Positions 18,301 through 26,158 of a stretch of 64,000 bases of DNA are shown here, piece by piece. This stretch comes from Granulicella sp. dw_53 (GTDB taxonomy: Bacteria; Acidobacteriota; Terriglobia; Terriglobales; Acidobacteriaceae). Position numbers and translations under genes: made by a program. Each line of letters starts with the position of its first letter. The first letter of the stretch is position 1. The DNA lies in the NCBI RefSeq assembly GCF_018449545.1, contig NZ_JAAVUR010000004.1:124001-188000 (forward strand), given 5' to 3'. The notes under the pieces are model-generated. The model saw only the letters and a list, made by a program, of their open reading frames with translations, had not been told where the DNA came from and made no database searches.

Positions 18301-18911
18301 ATGAAATTATTTTGCTCCGCACGCTGGCCGTTGGCTACAAAGTCGCCCGTTCCACTCCCGCGAGTGTTTCCGAAGGGCGGAGCGACGCCGGCGGTGAGTT
18401 GAGCGATGTAGACCCAGTTGCGGCCATTAAGTGGGGTGTTGTTGATGGTTTCCGTGCTGATGACTTGGCCCACAGCGCTATCCTGCGTTTGAAGTAGAGG
18501 GACCTCCGAGGACGATACCGTTACCGACTGCGAAACCTCGCCAGCGTGCAGATCGAGCATGACGTTCAGGCGCTGCTGAATATCCAAGTGTAGATTTTCA
18601 CGAGCCGTCGTCTGAAATCCTGGCGCTCCGGCGCTCACCTTGTAGTTCCCTATCTTCACGGGCGAAAAGACGTAGACGCCATTACTGTTTGCGGTACGTT
18701 CCAGAACAAACCCGGTGTCGGTATTGGTAAGAGTTACCTTTGCCCCGGAGACTACTGCGCCAGACTCATCTTGTACCAAGCCGGAGATGGTTCCCTGATC
18801 GACCTGCGCCCATGTTGTCGGCACTAAAAGCAGAAGCACACAGAGTGAAAACACAAACCATGAACTAAGAAAGAGCTGCTTTCGGCTCTTTTTGATTAGA
18901 TCTCTAGACAT
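15384..18911 (-). CDS. TonB-dependent outer-membrane receptor with carboxypeptidase-like N-terminal domain
   Basis: 1175 residues. A signal peptide ends near TTWAQ; a carboxypeptidase regulatory-like domain follows (about 36-125: GTISGLVQDESGAVVSGAKV), then a plug-like region (LPLNGRNW-type motif TPLNGRNWVYIAQLTAG, FILDGVDNNTN) and a long beta barrel ending in a C-terminal Phe (VSLKYAF). This Oar/SusC-like type is greatly expanded in Acidobacteriota and is presumed to import oligosaccharides with TonB energy. It heads the minus-strand hydrolase run and is preceded by a near-consensus promoter and an 18-bp LacI-type operator. No SusD-like partner is present, as usual in this phylum. Confidence 0.93.
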   Translation of the reverse strand: MSRDLIKKSRKQLFLSSWFVFSLCVLLLLVPTTWAQVDQGTISGLVQDESGAVVSGAKVTLTNTDTGFVLERTANSNGVYVFSPVKIGNYKVSAGAPGFQTTARENLHLDIQQRLNVMLDLHAGEVSQSVTVSSSEVPLLQTQDSAVGQVISTETINNTPLNGRNWVYIAQLTAGVAPPFGNTRGSGTGDFVANGQRAEQNNFILDGVDNNTNLVDFLNGSSFVMRPPPDALAEFNLQTSNYSAEFGHSAGAVMNASIKSGTNQIHGSVWEYLRNTSLDARNWNTLAGAPVPPYHQNQFGATLGFPVLKDKLFYFGDLEVNRIAIGQPNIYTVPTPLMRQGDFSELLNPSLTGSNPIQLYQPNSGGAQTLSCGGRNNVFCPNQISPVAQNILKMYPAPNTNGGKTFNNLDENIARHDNTFQWDQRLDWNPTSKDQAYARYSYMHQIISNGLPLGPILDGSGFGGESDTNLAENFMLSETHVFTPSLTNEFRFGYNWGVFKFQQPNANNTTLAATLGLGGVPNLGPGLGGLPLGYFNNNTSTLQQWGSVGTQNEAQNVYQILDNVSKTLGNHSLKVGVSFQAIRVFDRYAPAPLGQYFYNAVYTGAPGVNFTGYGVADFLADQMNTASIANAPNINDAQWYDSVYAQDDWKITHNLTLNLGLRYDYYQPYKENSGAQANFIQTGGLGIGTGTGIYQLPSRSRNVDLGAPFLAALAQDHVALQYVDNERLATSQKLNFAPRIGFAYQPGQNTVVRGGFGLFYGGLQSQGNTNLGTNFPFSNTANMTAPNCVQGNCPSLASQGVSLETGLISQTAGGLQNFVSNPTLHAIDSKIKTPYTMNYNLSVQRSISNNVVATLSYVGNVSRHLSLFYDPNTIRGLFAPGTSTQDKLPFPNLGSIGTIHFGGVSDYNSLQAKLEKRLSHGLTFLATYTWSHALDDSSDAGGLSTAVGDRNMAIIPYTDEYTNSPYDIRHRVTLNGNYQLPFGKGRTFLNKSRWEDEVIGNWSSSLTFAAQTGTPFTVTPNNSTAAGGSARAIQIGDPFAPGGGPNCPTRTKTRDNWYNPCAFANPLDGSTIGTRFQSPVTDEQTAIALLGGRSNTIYGPGYYSINMSLFKNFTTFREQYLQFRVDTFNLLNHPTLANPSTTNNNSNGGQITAPKTFQNNTPDARFLQVSLKYAF

Positions 18912-18970
18912 ATTCTGGCCTTCCCTTTCGATGCATGAAATTGACGTTTCCCGGGACCAGCCCTTCTGGT

Positions 18971-18988
18971 AATGTATACGTATACATT
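18971..18988. promoter_or_regulatory. LacI-type operator (perfect 18-bp palindrome)
   Basis: AATGTATAC followed by GTATACATT is a perfect 18-bp palindrome centred on CG, the usual shape of a LacI/GalR-family operator. It lies 60 bp upstream of the TonB-receptor start and just downstream of that gene's predicted transcription start, a position suited to repression. Nearly the same sequence occurs at 26009-26026 beside the LacI-family gene, which links the two. Confidence 0.8.
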
Positions 18989-19005
18989 AATGCAGTGCGT
19001 CAGTA

Positions 19006-19035
19006 TCTATATTTGAGTGAATAGGGGGTTGTCAA
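19006..19035 (-). promoter_or_regulatory. Sigma-70-type promoter of the TonB-receptor operon
   Basis: On the minus strand, TTGACA (19035-19030) and TATAGA (19011-19006) are separated by 18 bp, giving a predicted transcription start near 18999. The palindromic operator would then cover about +11 to +28. Confidence 0.6.
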
Positions 19036-19170
19036 CTGAAGATCTTTACCTAGTGAAATCATCTCTTATGGCGCGACGCTCGTCGGCTTCGAACACCCTA
19101 CCATCGAGTGGCCGACGGAATATTCTAGCCATCGATATGGTCTTATCCCAACGATCAGATAGTATTTCGC

Positions 19171-20772
19171 TTGTTGCGCTCTTTCCCTCCCAACACGGTT
19201 GACCTCTTGACTGTAGGGGTCTATTTCTTCACCACACTTGTGGTTGGGTGGCTCTTTCGCAGAAAGGCACAGTCGTCTTCGGAGTTCTTCCATGCCGCTC
19301 GCACCTTGCCCACCGCCATCACTGCGATTGCTTTTCTTGCAGCTAACTGCGGGGCGCTTGAGATTGTGGGCATCGTCTCTGCGAGTGCGAAGTATGGAGC
19401 GGAGACTTTACATTTTTATTGGATCGGCGCTATTCCTGCCATGGTCTTCGTGGCTCTCTGCATGATGCCGATCTATATGCGAAGCCGTGCTCTCACGGTG
19501 CCAGAATTCCTCAAGCTGCGTTTCAACGAGGCTACCCGAACGCTGAATGTCATCTGCTGCGGGATCATGATGATTTTGGTCTCTGGCATTAGTCTCTATG
19601 CGCTGTCGCAGGTGTTACGTACCTTTCTCGGTTGGAGCTTCACGCAGACCACCCTCACTGCCGCTGCGATTGTCTTTCTCTACGTCTCGCTCGGTGGCCT
19701 CACCGCGACCATGTACAACGAAGTAATTCAATTCGGACTTATTATCCTGGGGCTACTGCCGCTCGTATTTTTCATTCTGCGCGATTTTCATGGGCTAGGC
19801 GCCATCCTCTCCCAGTTGCAACCTTCCATGCGTCATACGTGGGTTGGGCTTCCTATCGCGAGTCCACATGTTGCCCGCATGGATGTTGTCGGCATCACGA
19901 TGGGACTTGGCTTTGTTCTGAGCTTCGGGTATTGGTGCACGGACTTTGTGCTGATCCAGAGGGCTCTTGCTGCGCGTAGCACAGCAGGCGTCATCAACAC
20001 TCCGTTGATCGCCGCTACCGTGAAAATCTTCTTCCCTGTTCTGGTCGTGCTTCCTGGTCTCGCGGCGGCCGTCCTCTTTCGTCCTCAGCTCGAGTTCAAC
20101 TACGACCAGGCCTTGCCGGTGCTTATGATGCGTTACTATCGCCATGGTCTGCTAGGGTTCGGCATTACAGCCATTCTTGCAAGCCTTATGGCGGGACTTG
20201 CGGGTAATATCAATGCGCTGGTTACGATTTGGACCCATGACGTCTATCGAGCTACCCTGGCACCTGGCAAGAGCGATGATCACTATGTTCTAGCGGGAAG
20301 AATCTCTACGCTCGCTGCTATCTTGCTTAGTATTGCGACTGCGTATCTGGCATTGTCTTTCAACGATCTGATGGATTATTTGCAACTGCTATTTTCTCTT
20401 TTCAACGCGCCGCTTCTGGCTACATTCCTGCTTGGTATGTTCACGACATGGGCTACTCCCAAGGCTGGATTCTGGGGACTTCTTTTTGGCACGCTGGCAT
20501 CCATCGCACATAACTTCGCATACCGGCTGCATTGGATCACGTACGGCAGCGATATGAGCGCCAATTTTTACGGGGCGATTCTTGCATGGACGAGCTGCTT
20601 TCTCGTTACGGCGCTCCTCAGTGCGATCACTCCCGCTAAACCGCACGAGGAGCTTGCAGATCTCACTTGCTGGACCGGAACCCGCGGATCTATTCGGATT
20701 CCTAGAACGACTGTGTTCCACGCGCTCATTATCCTCGCCATCTGTCTGTGCTTGAGCATTGTCTTCCGCTAA
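19171..20772 (+). CDS. Sodium:solute symporter family (SSS) transporter
   Basis: 533 residues and about 13 to 14 hydrophobic segments. The N terminus (NTVDLLTVGVYFFTTLVVGW) and AAFLAANCGALEIVG-like second segment are typical of SSS sugar/solute symporters (SGLT-like branch), which import a solute with Na+ across the inner membrane. The only start close to the family N terminus is TTG 19171, with no strong ribosome site; this may mean low translation or a missed feature. It is 95 bp upstream of a GH36 alpha-galactosidase and shares a control region with the divergent TonB receptor, so galactose or a galactoside is the probable cargo (inference). Confidence 0.85.
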   Translation: MLRSFPPNTVDLLTVGVYFFTTLVVGWLFRRKAQSSSEFFHAARTLPTAITAIAFLAANCGALEIVGIVSASAKYGAETLHFYWIGAIPAMVFVALCMMPIYMRSRALTVPEFLKLRFNEATRTLNVICCGIMMILVSGISLYALSQVLRTFLGWSFTQTTLTAAAIVFLYVSLGGLTATMYNEVIQFGLIILGLLPLVFFILRDFHGLGAILSQLQPSMRHTWVGLPIASPHVARMDVVGITMGLGFVLSFGYWCTDFVLIQRALAARSTAGVINTPLIAATVKIFFPVLVVLPGLAAAVLFRPQLEFNYDQALPVLMMRYYRHGLLGFGITAILASLMAGLAGNINALVTIWTHDVYRATLAPGKSDDHYVLAGRISTLAAILLSIATAYLALSFNDLMDYLQLLFSLFNAPLLATFLLGMFTTWATPKAGFWGLLFGTLASIAHNFAYRLHWITYGSDMSANFYGAILAWTSCFLVTALLSAITPAKPHEELADLTCWTGTRGSIRIPRTTVFHALIILAICLCLSIVFR

Positions 20773-20867
20773 AGCCAGGGATGGTCATTCAGAGGCTTCG
20801 ATCGATACTCTGCTGAATTCGCCTTGAACGAAGCAGTCATAAGTTTTATTACCGAGGGCCAGACAAA

Positions 20868-23192
20868 ATGGTTGGATGGAGCGTAGCGATGCATACTTCA
20901 GGAAGAGCCATACTTCGTCGATTGAGTGATTTATTATTCCTTCGCGCGGAGGCCATACGCGGGCTTGGCATTTGCCATGTCTCGTTCCTCATGTTTTTCT
21001 TTCTGAATCCATTCGTTTCGCAGATGGTTCGAGCGCAATCGAATGATGCCTCCATCCGCTTTGACAAGGAGACTAAGGTCTTTCGCATCGATGCTGCCGA
21101 CACGTCTTATGTCCTCGGCATCAACGAGGTGAAGCAGGTACAGACGCTCTACTGGGGGAAGCGCCTCAGTATGGACGATACGTTTGCGGCGCCGCATTCG
21201 GCTTCTGGTAACTCTTCGTTCGATCTTTCCACGAACACTACACCTCAAGAGTTTGTCGCCTGGGGTGGCGGGGTTTATATTGAACCTGATTTGAAGGTCA
21301 CCTTTCCGGATGGGAACCGCGATCTGGTATTGCAGTATCAGTCACATACTATCGATGGCCGTCTGCTTACTCTGAGGCTGAAGGATATATCGCGTGAGGT
21401 TTACGTTGACCTACAGTATGAGGCGGATCCAATTACCGGGGTGCTGCGCAGGTCAGCGCAGGTTGAGAACAAGACTGCTTCCCCACTGAATATTGGGCAG
21501 ATCGCATCTGGCACCTGGAATCTGCCTCGTGGAACAGACTACCGATTGCGTTACCTCACGGGCCGGTGGGCGGGAGAGTGGAGGCTGCAGGAGCAGCGCA
21601 TTCAGCCTGGCAAGACAGTTTTAGAGAGTCGCCGTGGATCTACCGGGGATCAAAATAATCCATGGTTCGCCATTGACCGAGATGGCTCGAACGATCAAGA
21701 CCATGGTGATGTCTGGTTTGGGGCACTGGGCTGGAGTGGATCGTGGCGGATCAGCATTGAGCAGGATCAGGTCCAACAGGTGCGGGTGACGGGAGGTCCG
21801 AACGACTTCGACTTCAACTATCGCCTGGCCGCGGGAGAACGGCTCCAGACGCCTAATTTCTATGCGGGCTACTCGCACGATGGCATCGGCGGCGCCTCAC
21901 GGCTTCTCCATCGCTTTGAACTTGGCAGCATCCTGCCAAACGCACCTCATCCAAAGCTGCGGCCTGTGCTTTATAACTCCTGGGAGCCTACTGGCTTCAA
22001 CGTGGATGAGGCTGGTCAGGAGTCGCTTGCAGAGAAGGCTGCCACTATTGGGGTCGAACGCTTCGTGGTCGACGATGGTTGGTTCGGTCAGCGATCGGGC
22101 GACAAAGCGGGGCTGGGAGATTGGAATGTAAATCCAGTCAAATTTCCTCATGGGCTGAGGCCGCTGATTGATAAGGTCCATTCGCTTGGTATGGACTTCG
22201 GACTTTGGGTTGAACCCGAGATGGTCAATCCTAACTCCGACCTATATCGCAAACATCCTGATTGGGTGCTGAACTTCCCTGGCCGTCCGCGGACTGAGGG
22301 ACGAAATCAGCTCATGCTCAATCTTGCGCGACCTGATGTGCGTGCGTATGTCTTTCAATTTCTCGATTCCCTTCTGAACGAGAATGACATCGCCTTTCTA
22401 AAGTGGGATTACAACCGTAACTGGTCTGAGCCCGGATGGCCCGCTGTGGCTCCTGAAGAGCAGAAGAAGGTCTACATCACGTATGTGCAGAACCTCTATT
22501 CCATCCTGGAGGAGCTTCGCAGAAGACATCCCCATGTCGAGATCGAGAGCTGCTCTGGTGGTGGCGGGCGAGTGGACCTTGGCATTATGCAGTACACCGA
22601 TGAGGTCTGGCCTTCGGATAATACCGATGCCTTCGACCGGCTGCTTATACAAGACGGCTTCACCTATGCCTATACGCCGGGGGTGATGATGGCGTGGGTG
22701 ACAGATTCGCCCACATGGGTCAATCAACGTACGCTCTCGCTCGAATATCGCTTTCTCTCTTCCATGCAAGGATCGCTTGGAATCGGGGCGGATCTGAATC
22801 ATTGGAAACCGCAGGATTTTGAGACTGCGAAGAAGATGGTTGCACAGTACAAGCAGATCCGAGAGACCGTGCAACGGGGATCTCTTTACCGATTGATCTC
22901 CCCTCAGAACGGGAGCGAATACTCTGTAACTGAATCTATTGCGGAGGATCAGAAGCTGGCTGTAGCCTTCGCATTCCTCCATTCTAGCCAGATGCTCTAT
23001 CCGTTTCCGCGTATCTACCTTCGTGGGCTGAAGGCTGATGTTACGTATCGGATTAAGGCACTGGATGGAAAGCTTTCGACGGGCTCACCTGCAGTTGCAA
23101 GTGGTGCATTCTGGATGCAGCATGGTGTGGATGTGGATCTTCGGGGAGATTTTCAGGCTGCTGCATTCACATTGGAGGCGGTTTCAAAGTAA
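20868..23192 (+). CDS. GH36 alpha-galactosidase, exported
   Basis: 774 residues with a long N-terminal region and hydrophobic stretch (HVSFLMFFFLNPFVSQMV), probably a signal peptide starting at an internal Met. The N-terminal beta-supersandwich is followed by the TIM barrel: PVLYNSWEPTGFNVDE, ERFVVDDGWFG, FGLWVEPEMVNPNSDLYRKHPDW, LKWDYNRNW with nucleophile Asp514, ESCSGGGGRVDLG, and WPSDNTDAFDR with acid/base Asp584. These are full GH36 hallmarks (RafA/AgaR type), so hydrolysis of alpha-1,6-galactosides is expected. It probably forms an operon with the symporter. Confidence 0.94.
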   Translation: MVGWSVAMHTSGRAILRRLSDLLFLRAEAIRGLGICHVSFLMFFFLNPFVSQMVRAQSNDASIRFDKETKVFRIDAADTSYVLGINEVKQVQTLYWGKRLSMDDTFAAPHSASGNSSFDLSTNTTPQEFVAWGGGVYIEPDLKVTFPDGNRDLVLQYQSHTIDGRLLTLRLKDISREVYVDLQYEADPITGVLRRSAQVENKTASPLNIGQIASGTWNLPRGTDYRLRYLTGRWAGEWRLQEQRIQPGKTVLESRRGSTGDQNNPWFAIDRDGSNDQDHGDVWFGALGWSGSWRISIEQDQVQQVRVTGGPNDFDFNYRLAAGERLQTPNFYAGYSHDGIGGASRLLHRFELGSILPNAPHPKLRPVLYNSWEPTGFNVDEAGQESLAEKAATIGVERFVVDDGWFGQRSGDKAGLGDWNVNPVKFPHGLRPLIDKVHSLGMDFGLWVEPEMVNPNSDLYRKHPDWVLNFPGRPRTEGRNQLMLNLARPDVRAYVFQFLDSLLNENDIAFLKWDYNRNWSEPGWPAVAPEEQKKVYITYVQNLYSILEELRRRHPHVEIESCSGGGGRVDLGIMQYTDEVWPSDNTDAFDRLLIQDGFTYAYTPGVMMAWVTDSPTWVNQRTLSLEYRFLSSMQGSLGIGADLNHWKPQDFETAKKMVAQYKQIRETVQRGSLYRLISPQNGSEYSVTESIAEDQKLAVAFAFLHSSQMLYPFPRIYLRGLKADVTYRIKALDGKLSTGSPAVASGAFWMQHGVDVDLRGDFQAAAFTLEAVSK

Positions 23193-23240
23193 GCGGCTGG
23201 CGCCCGTGGCGTGGAGTTTATGCCGTGGTCACCAGCCGCT
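23192..23240. terminator. Inverted repeat between convergent glycosidase genes
   Basis: AGCGGCTGG (23192-23200) and CCAGCCGCT (23232-23240) are perfect 9-bp arms separated by 31 nt. They lie in the 64-bp gap between the ends of the GH36 and GH27 genes, so a bidirectional terminator is plausible. The long loop and lack of a T-tract keep the confidence low. Confidence 0.4.
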
Positions 23241-23256
23241 AGGGCTACGAAGATTG

Positions 23257-25779
23257 TTACTTTGTTGTAGTGGTTTCGGTGATGGTATCGACGGCGGCTC
23301 CATTGTTTGACGAGAACACGATGCTTGCGGCAAAGGTCGCGTTTTCAGCACATCTGGAGAAATCAATTGGGATCTCTACGTTCTTCTGGCCACCGGGAGA
23401 GATGTCTCCTACTTCAATTGGCAATCGGCCTATTACGCGAGGGTGACAGGTTTTGTCTCCTTCCGCTTGCGTCAGGGAAAAGAGATTGACCTGAGATCTT
23501 TCTGCGCGCGTCGAGCCACTATTGCCGAGAGATAGCTTCCAGATGCGAAGATTTGGAGGGCCAAGTTTCTTTGCGATCGATCCTGAGAGCGTTGCAGACC
23601 CGGCCGTCGGAGCGATTGCGATGCGATCAAGAGCCGGAGCAAAGCCGATCGGATTGCCAAACTGTATCGTGTTCGAGCCGGCCTTCAACGTCACTGGAAT
23701 TACCGTGCTAGTGGGCAAGCTGAAGCTGCTGCCATCGAGATCTAGCTCTGTGCTGGTACCACCGTTAACACTCATGAAGAAGGAGCGAGGTCCGCTGGTG
23801 AGGTAGTCGATCTCCATCTGATAGGTGCCCGCTGCGTGAACGGTGACGTGGGTGAAGGTGACGTTGTTATTGGCGCCACCACCGATGTTTCCCGCCTCTG
23901 AGACTCCGGAGCAGCTCCCGCAGAAGGAGGCGCTGGCACTTCCACTGAAGGTGGCGAGTTCCGCTTCATAGGCGGTGTAGTTCGGCGCAACGGCGGACCC
24001 ATTGCCACTGATTACGATTCGATCCAGGTCTGGAGGGTAGCTGGTGGGATTGCCAAATTGAATGCTGTTCCAGCCGGCCTTCAACTGGACGGGAACGGTC
24101 GTGCTGGAGGGAAGGTTGAAACTTCCGCCTCCTACATTGAGAGTTGTGGATGGACCGCCATTGACCTGGTATAGGAGCGCCCTGCTGCCGATCGTCATAG
24201 AGTCGATCTCCATCGCGTAGGTTCCCGCTCGGTCGACGCGAATGTTGTTAATCGTCACAGTATTGTTGACGCCTAATCCCAAATTACCCACCTTGGAGCC
24301 GCTTGAGCAGGCTGAACAGGAGACGACCGATGCCGATCCACTCAGTGTTCCTGACTCTGCCTCATAGACCTGAGAGTTGGGTGGCGCGGCGTGGCCGTTT
24401 GGAGTCACCTTGAGCAGGCGAACGCCGTGACCCAGGATAACGGCACTGAAGCCGTCGTCGAAACGACCAAGATCGATCTGGTTCCATACGTCGCGGACGC
24501 GTGGAGCGCTCGTGAAGCCGAGCGGGCTCCACTTGATGGCGACCTGCGATGGGAAGGCGTTCAGATTGAAGAGAGCGACGTAGTAGCTTCCGTCTGCCGT
24601 GTGCATCGCCCAGACAGGCGAGAATCCGCCGGCGACCTGCTTTGCAGGAGCCCCCGACTGGTCAACGGCGATGACCTCGTCGTTGGATAGAAGGCGTTTG
24701 CCAACGCTGTCCAGAGCTGTCAGATCTCCCCCGAGGTAGAGGGGTGCATTTGCCATTGCCCAAAGGGTGATTGCGGACTGCTGCTCTTCGGGGCTCAAGC
24801 CATCGGTATTGGGATTTCCTACTTCGAGCGAGTCGAGATCGTTCCAACCGACCGTCGGGCCAGCGGCGTTCTGCCAGCCTACGAGATCGTAAAAACGCTG
24901 CGATGTCATCGTCCAATTGGTCAGCGTAGAGCAGTTCCCCTCGCATTCGACGTCGCCTTCGATGCGACGGGCGTTTGCGTATGTCTGCCATGTGCTGAGA
25001 TAGTCCTGATCCAGCGCCCAGGAGATGGTGAACCACATGGGCCGTCCGTTTTGGGCGATTGCCTTGGCCCAGGCGGCTACATCAGGGCGGTTGTCGATCG
25101 AGGTGTCATCCCGATAAGAGCCGGGCGTCACTGCATCGAGCTTGATAAAGTCGATGCCCCAGGATGCGAAGAGATTGACGACAGAGTTTGTGTACTCCTG
25201 CGCGCCGGGCTTGGTGAAGTCGATCTTGTAATGAAACGGAGAGGTGCCGGAGCCACCGAAGGAGTTCCCCGCGGTATAGGGGACCGCAAGGATGTCTTTG
25301 ATGTGATATTGCGTGCCCAGGATGGGATAGTTGGCATCCACTGCTGGTTGTTCGACTCCGGGGATCCAGTAGATACCGGCCTTTTGACCATTCTGATGAA
25401 TGTGCGCCACTAAGGCTGCGATATCGGGAAAGGTGGAGGTATTAGGAATGGGGCGCCCGTTGGCGTCGAAGCTTCCCATCCATCCGGAGTCGATGTTGAT
25501 GTAGTTGAAGCCGTGTGCCTGCAGACCGGAGGACGACATCGCATCCGATTGGGCCGCGATGTTCGCCTGTGTGAGGAAGCTGCTGGAGATGGTCTGCTGG
25601 CTGAAGCTGCTCCAGCCCAGGTAAGGCTTCTCAGCAACTCCAGGCGATTGGGCGTGTCCGGAGATCGCCGATCCTAGAAAGGCGGTTACCGTTAAGAGAC
25701 CCGCATAGACTGAGCGATAGTTGCGGATCTTTCGGCACACGCGGCTTGACGCGATGAACGATGAGGGGATGGTCGTCAT
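23257..25779 (-). CDS. GH27 alpha-galactosidase-type enzyme with two CBM35-like domains, secreted
   Basis: 840 residues from ATG 25779, chosen because GAGGAAATAC precedes it and a signal peptide follows (VYAGLLTVTAFLGSAISGHAQ); the upstream in-frame extension is not protein-like. The GH27 barrel has KPYLGWSSFS, YINIDSGW, DFIKLDAVTPG (nucleophile Asp) and RIEGDVECEG (acid/base Asp). After a beta domain come two repeats of about 120 residues, each starting YEAE, with GTY.MEID and KAG.N.IQFGNP, of CBM35-like type, then a C-terminal domain of unknown kind. GH27 includes alpha-galactosidases and beta-L-arabinopyranosidases. It is divergent from the LacI-family gene with an operator between. Confidence 0.88.
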   Translation of the reverse strand: MTTIPSSFIASSRVCRKIRNYRSVYAGLLTVTAFLGSAISGHAQSPGVAEKPYLGWSSFSQQTISSSFLTQANIAAQSDAMSSSGLQAHGFNYINIDSGWMGSFDANGRPIPNTSTFPDIAALVAHIHQNGQKAGIYWIPGVEQPAVDANYPILGTQYHIKDILAVPYTAGNSFGGSGTSPFHYKIDFTKPGAQEYTNSVVNLFASWGIDFIKLDAVTPGSYRDDTSIDNRPDVAAWAKAIAQNGRPMWFTISWALDQDYLSTWQTYANARRIEGDVECEGNCSTLTNWTMTSQRFYDLVGWQNAAGPTVGWNDLDSLEVGNPNTDGLSPEEQQSAITLWAMANAPLYLGGDLTALDSVGKRLLSNDEVIAVDQSGAPAKQVAGGFSPVWAMHTADGSYYVALFNLNAFPSQVAIKWSPLGFTSAPRVRDVWNQIDLGRFDDGFSAVILGHGVRLLKVTPNGHAAPPNSQVYEAESGTLSGSASVVSCSACSSGSKVGNLGLGVNNTVTINNIRVDRAGTYAMEIDSMTIGSRALLYQVNGGPSTTLNVGGGSFNLPSSTTVPVQLKAGWNSIQFGNPTSYPPDLDRIVISGNGSAVAPNYTAYEAELATFSGSASASFCGSCSGVSEAGNIGGGANNNVTFTHVTVHAAGTYQMEIDYLTSGPRSFFMSVNGGTSTELDLDGSSFSLPTSTVIPVTLKAGSNTIQFGNPIGFAPALDRIAIAPTAGSATLSGSIAKKLGPPNLRIWKLSLGNSGSTRAERSQVNLFSLTQAEGDKTCHPRVIGRLPIEVGDISPGGQKNVEIPIDFSRCAENATFAASIVFSSNNGAAVDTITETTTTK

Positions 25780-26158
25780 GTATTTCCTCTTTTGCTGTTT
25801 GAATGAGTTGCCATGCTGCCGAGCCTTGCTCCGCAGCCGAGGTGACATGACGATCTTCTGTTCGTCTCCGCAGATGTTTCGTCGAGTCACTGCTTTCGCT
25901 GTGCGCTTTGTCGCAGAGTATGCGTTGGGGATGCGTCTCGCATACTCAACCTGTTCGGGCTCTCGTTTCGTTGGGAGTTGCCGTTGAAAGACGGGCAACT
26001 CGCGGTACTATGTATACGTGTACATAAGGGAATATGGCAAGCGGGAACTTTTAATTTGGTAGACGCACCCTCTGTCGCTTCCCGTCCGCGTAAACCCTTT
26101 ACTTCTTCGATGTAAACTTGCACACTGTTCTCGCACTACGAAGGAGATGGATCGCACA
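25780..26158. other. Divergent control region of GH27 and LacI-family genes
   Basis: A 379-bp non-coding stretch. Its supported contents are the ribosome site of the GH27 gene (25786-25796), the operator at 26009-26026, and AAGGAG at 26141-26146 before the regulator. The long upstream frame of the GH27 gene crosses most of it but is Arg/Lys/Gln-rich without domain character, so I treat it as untranslated leader. Confidence 0.6.
26009..26026. promoter_or_regulatory. LacI-type operator, second copy
   Basis: TATGTATAC followed by GTGTACATA is an 18-bp palindrome with one mismatched pair, sharing the ATGTATACGT.TACAT core with the perfect palindrome at 18971-18988. It is about 230 bp upstream of the GH27 start and 133 bp upstream of the LacI-family gene, so it could control both, including autoregulation. 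Confidence 0.78.

Noticed and set aside
25780-25998. 73-codon N-terminal extension of the GH27 gene
   Set aside because: It would place the signal peptide internally, is basic and lacks homology features, while ATG 25779 has a good ribosome site directly upstream.
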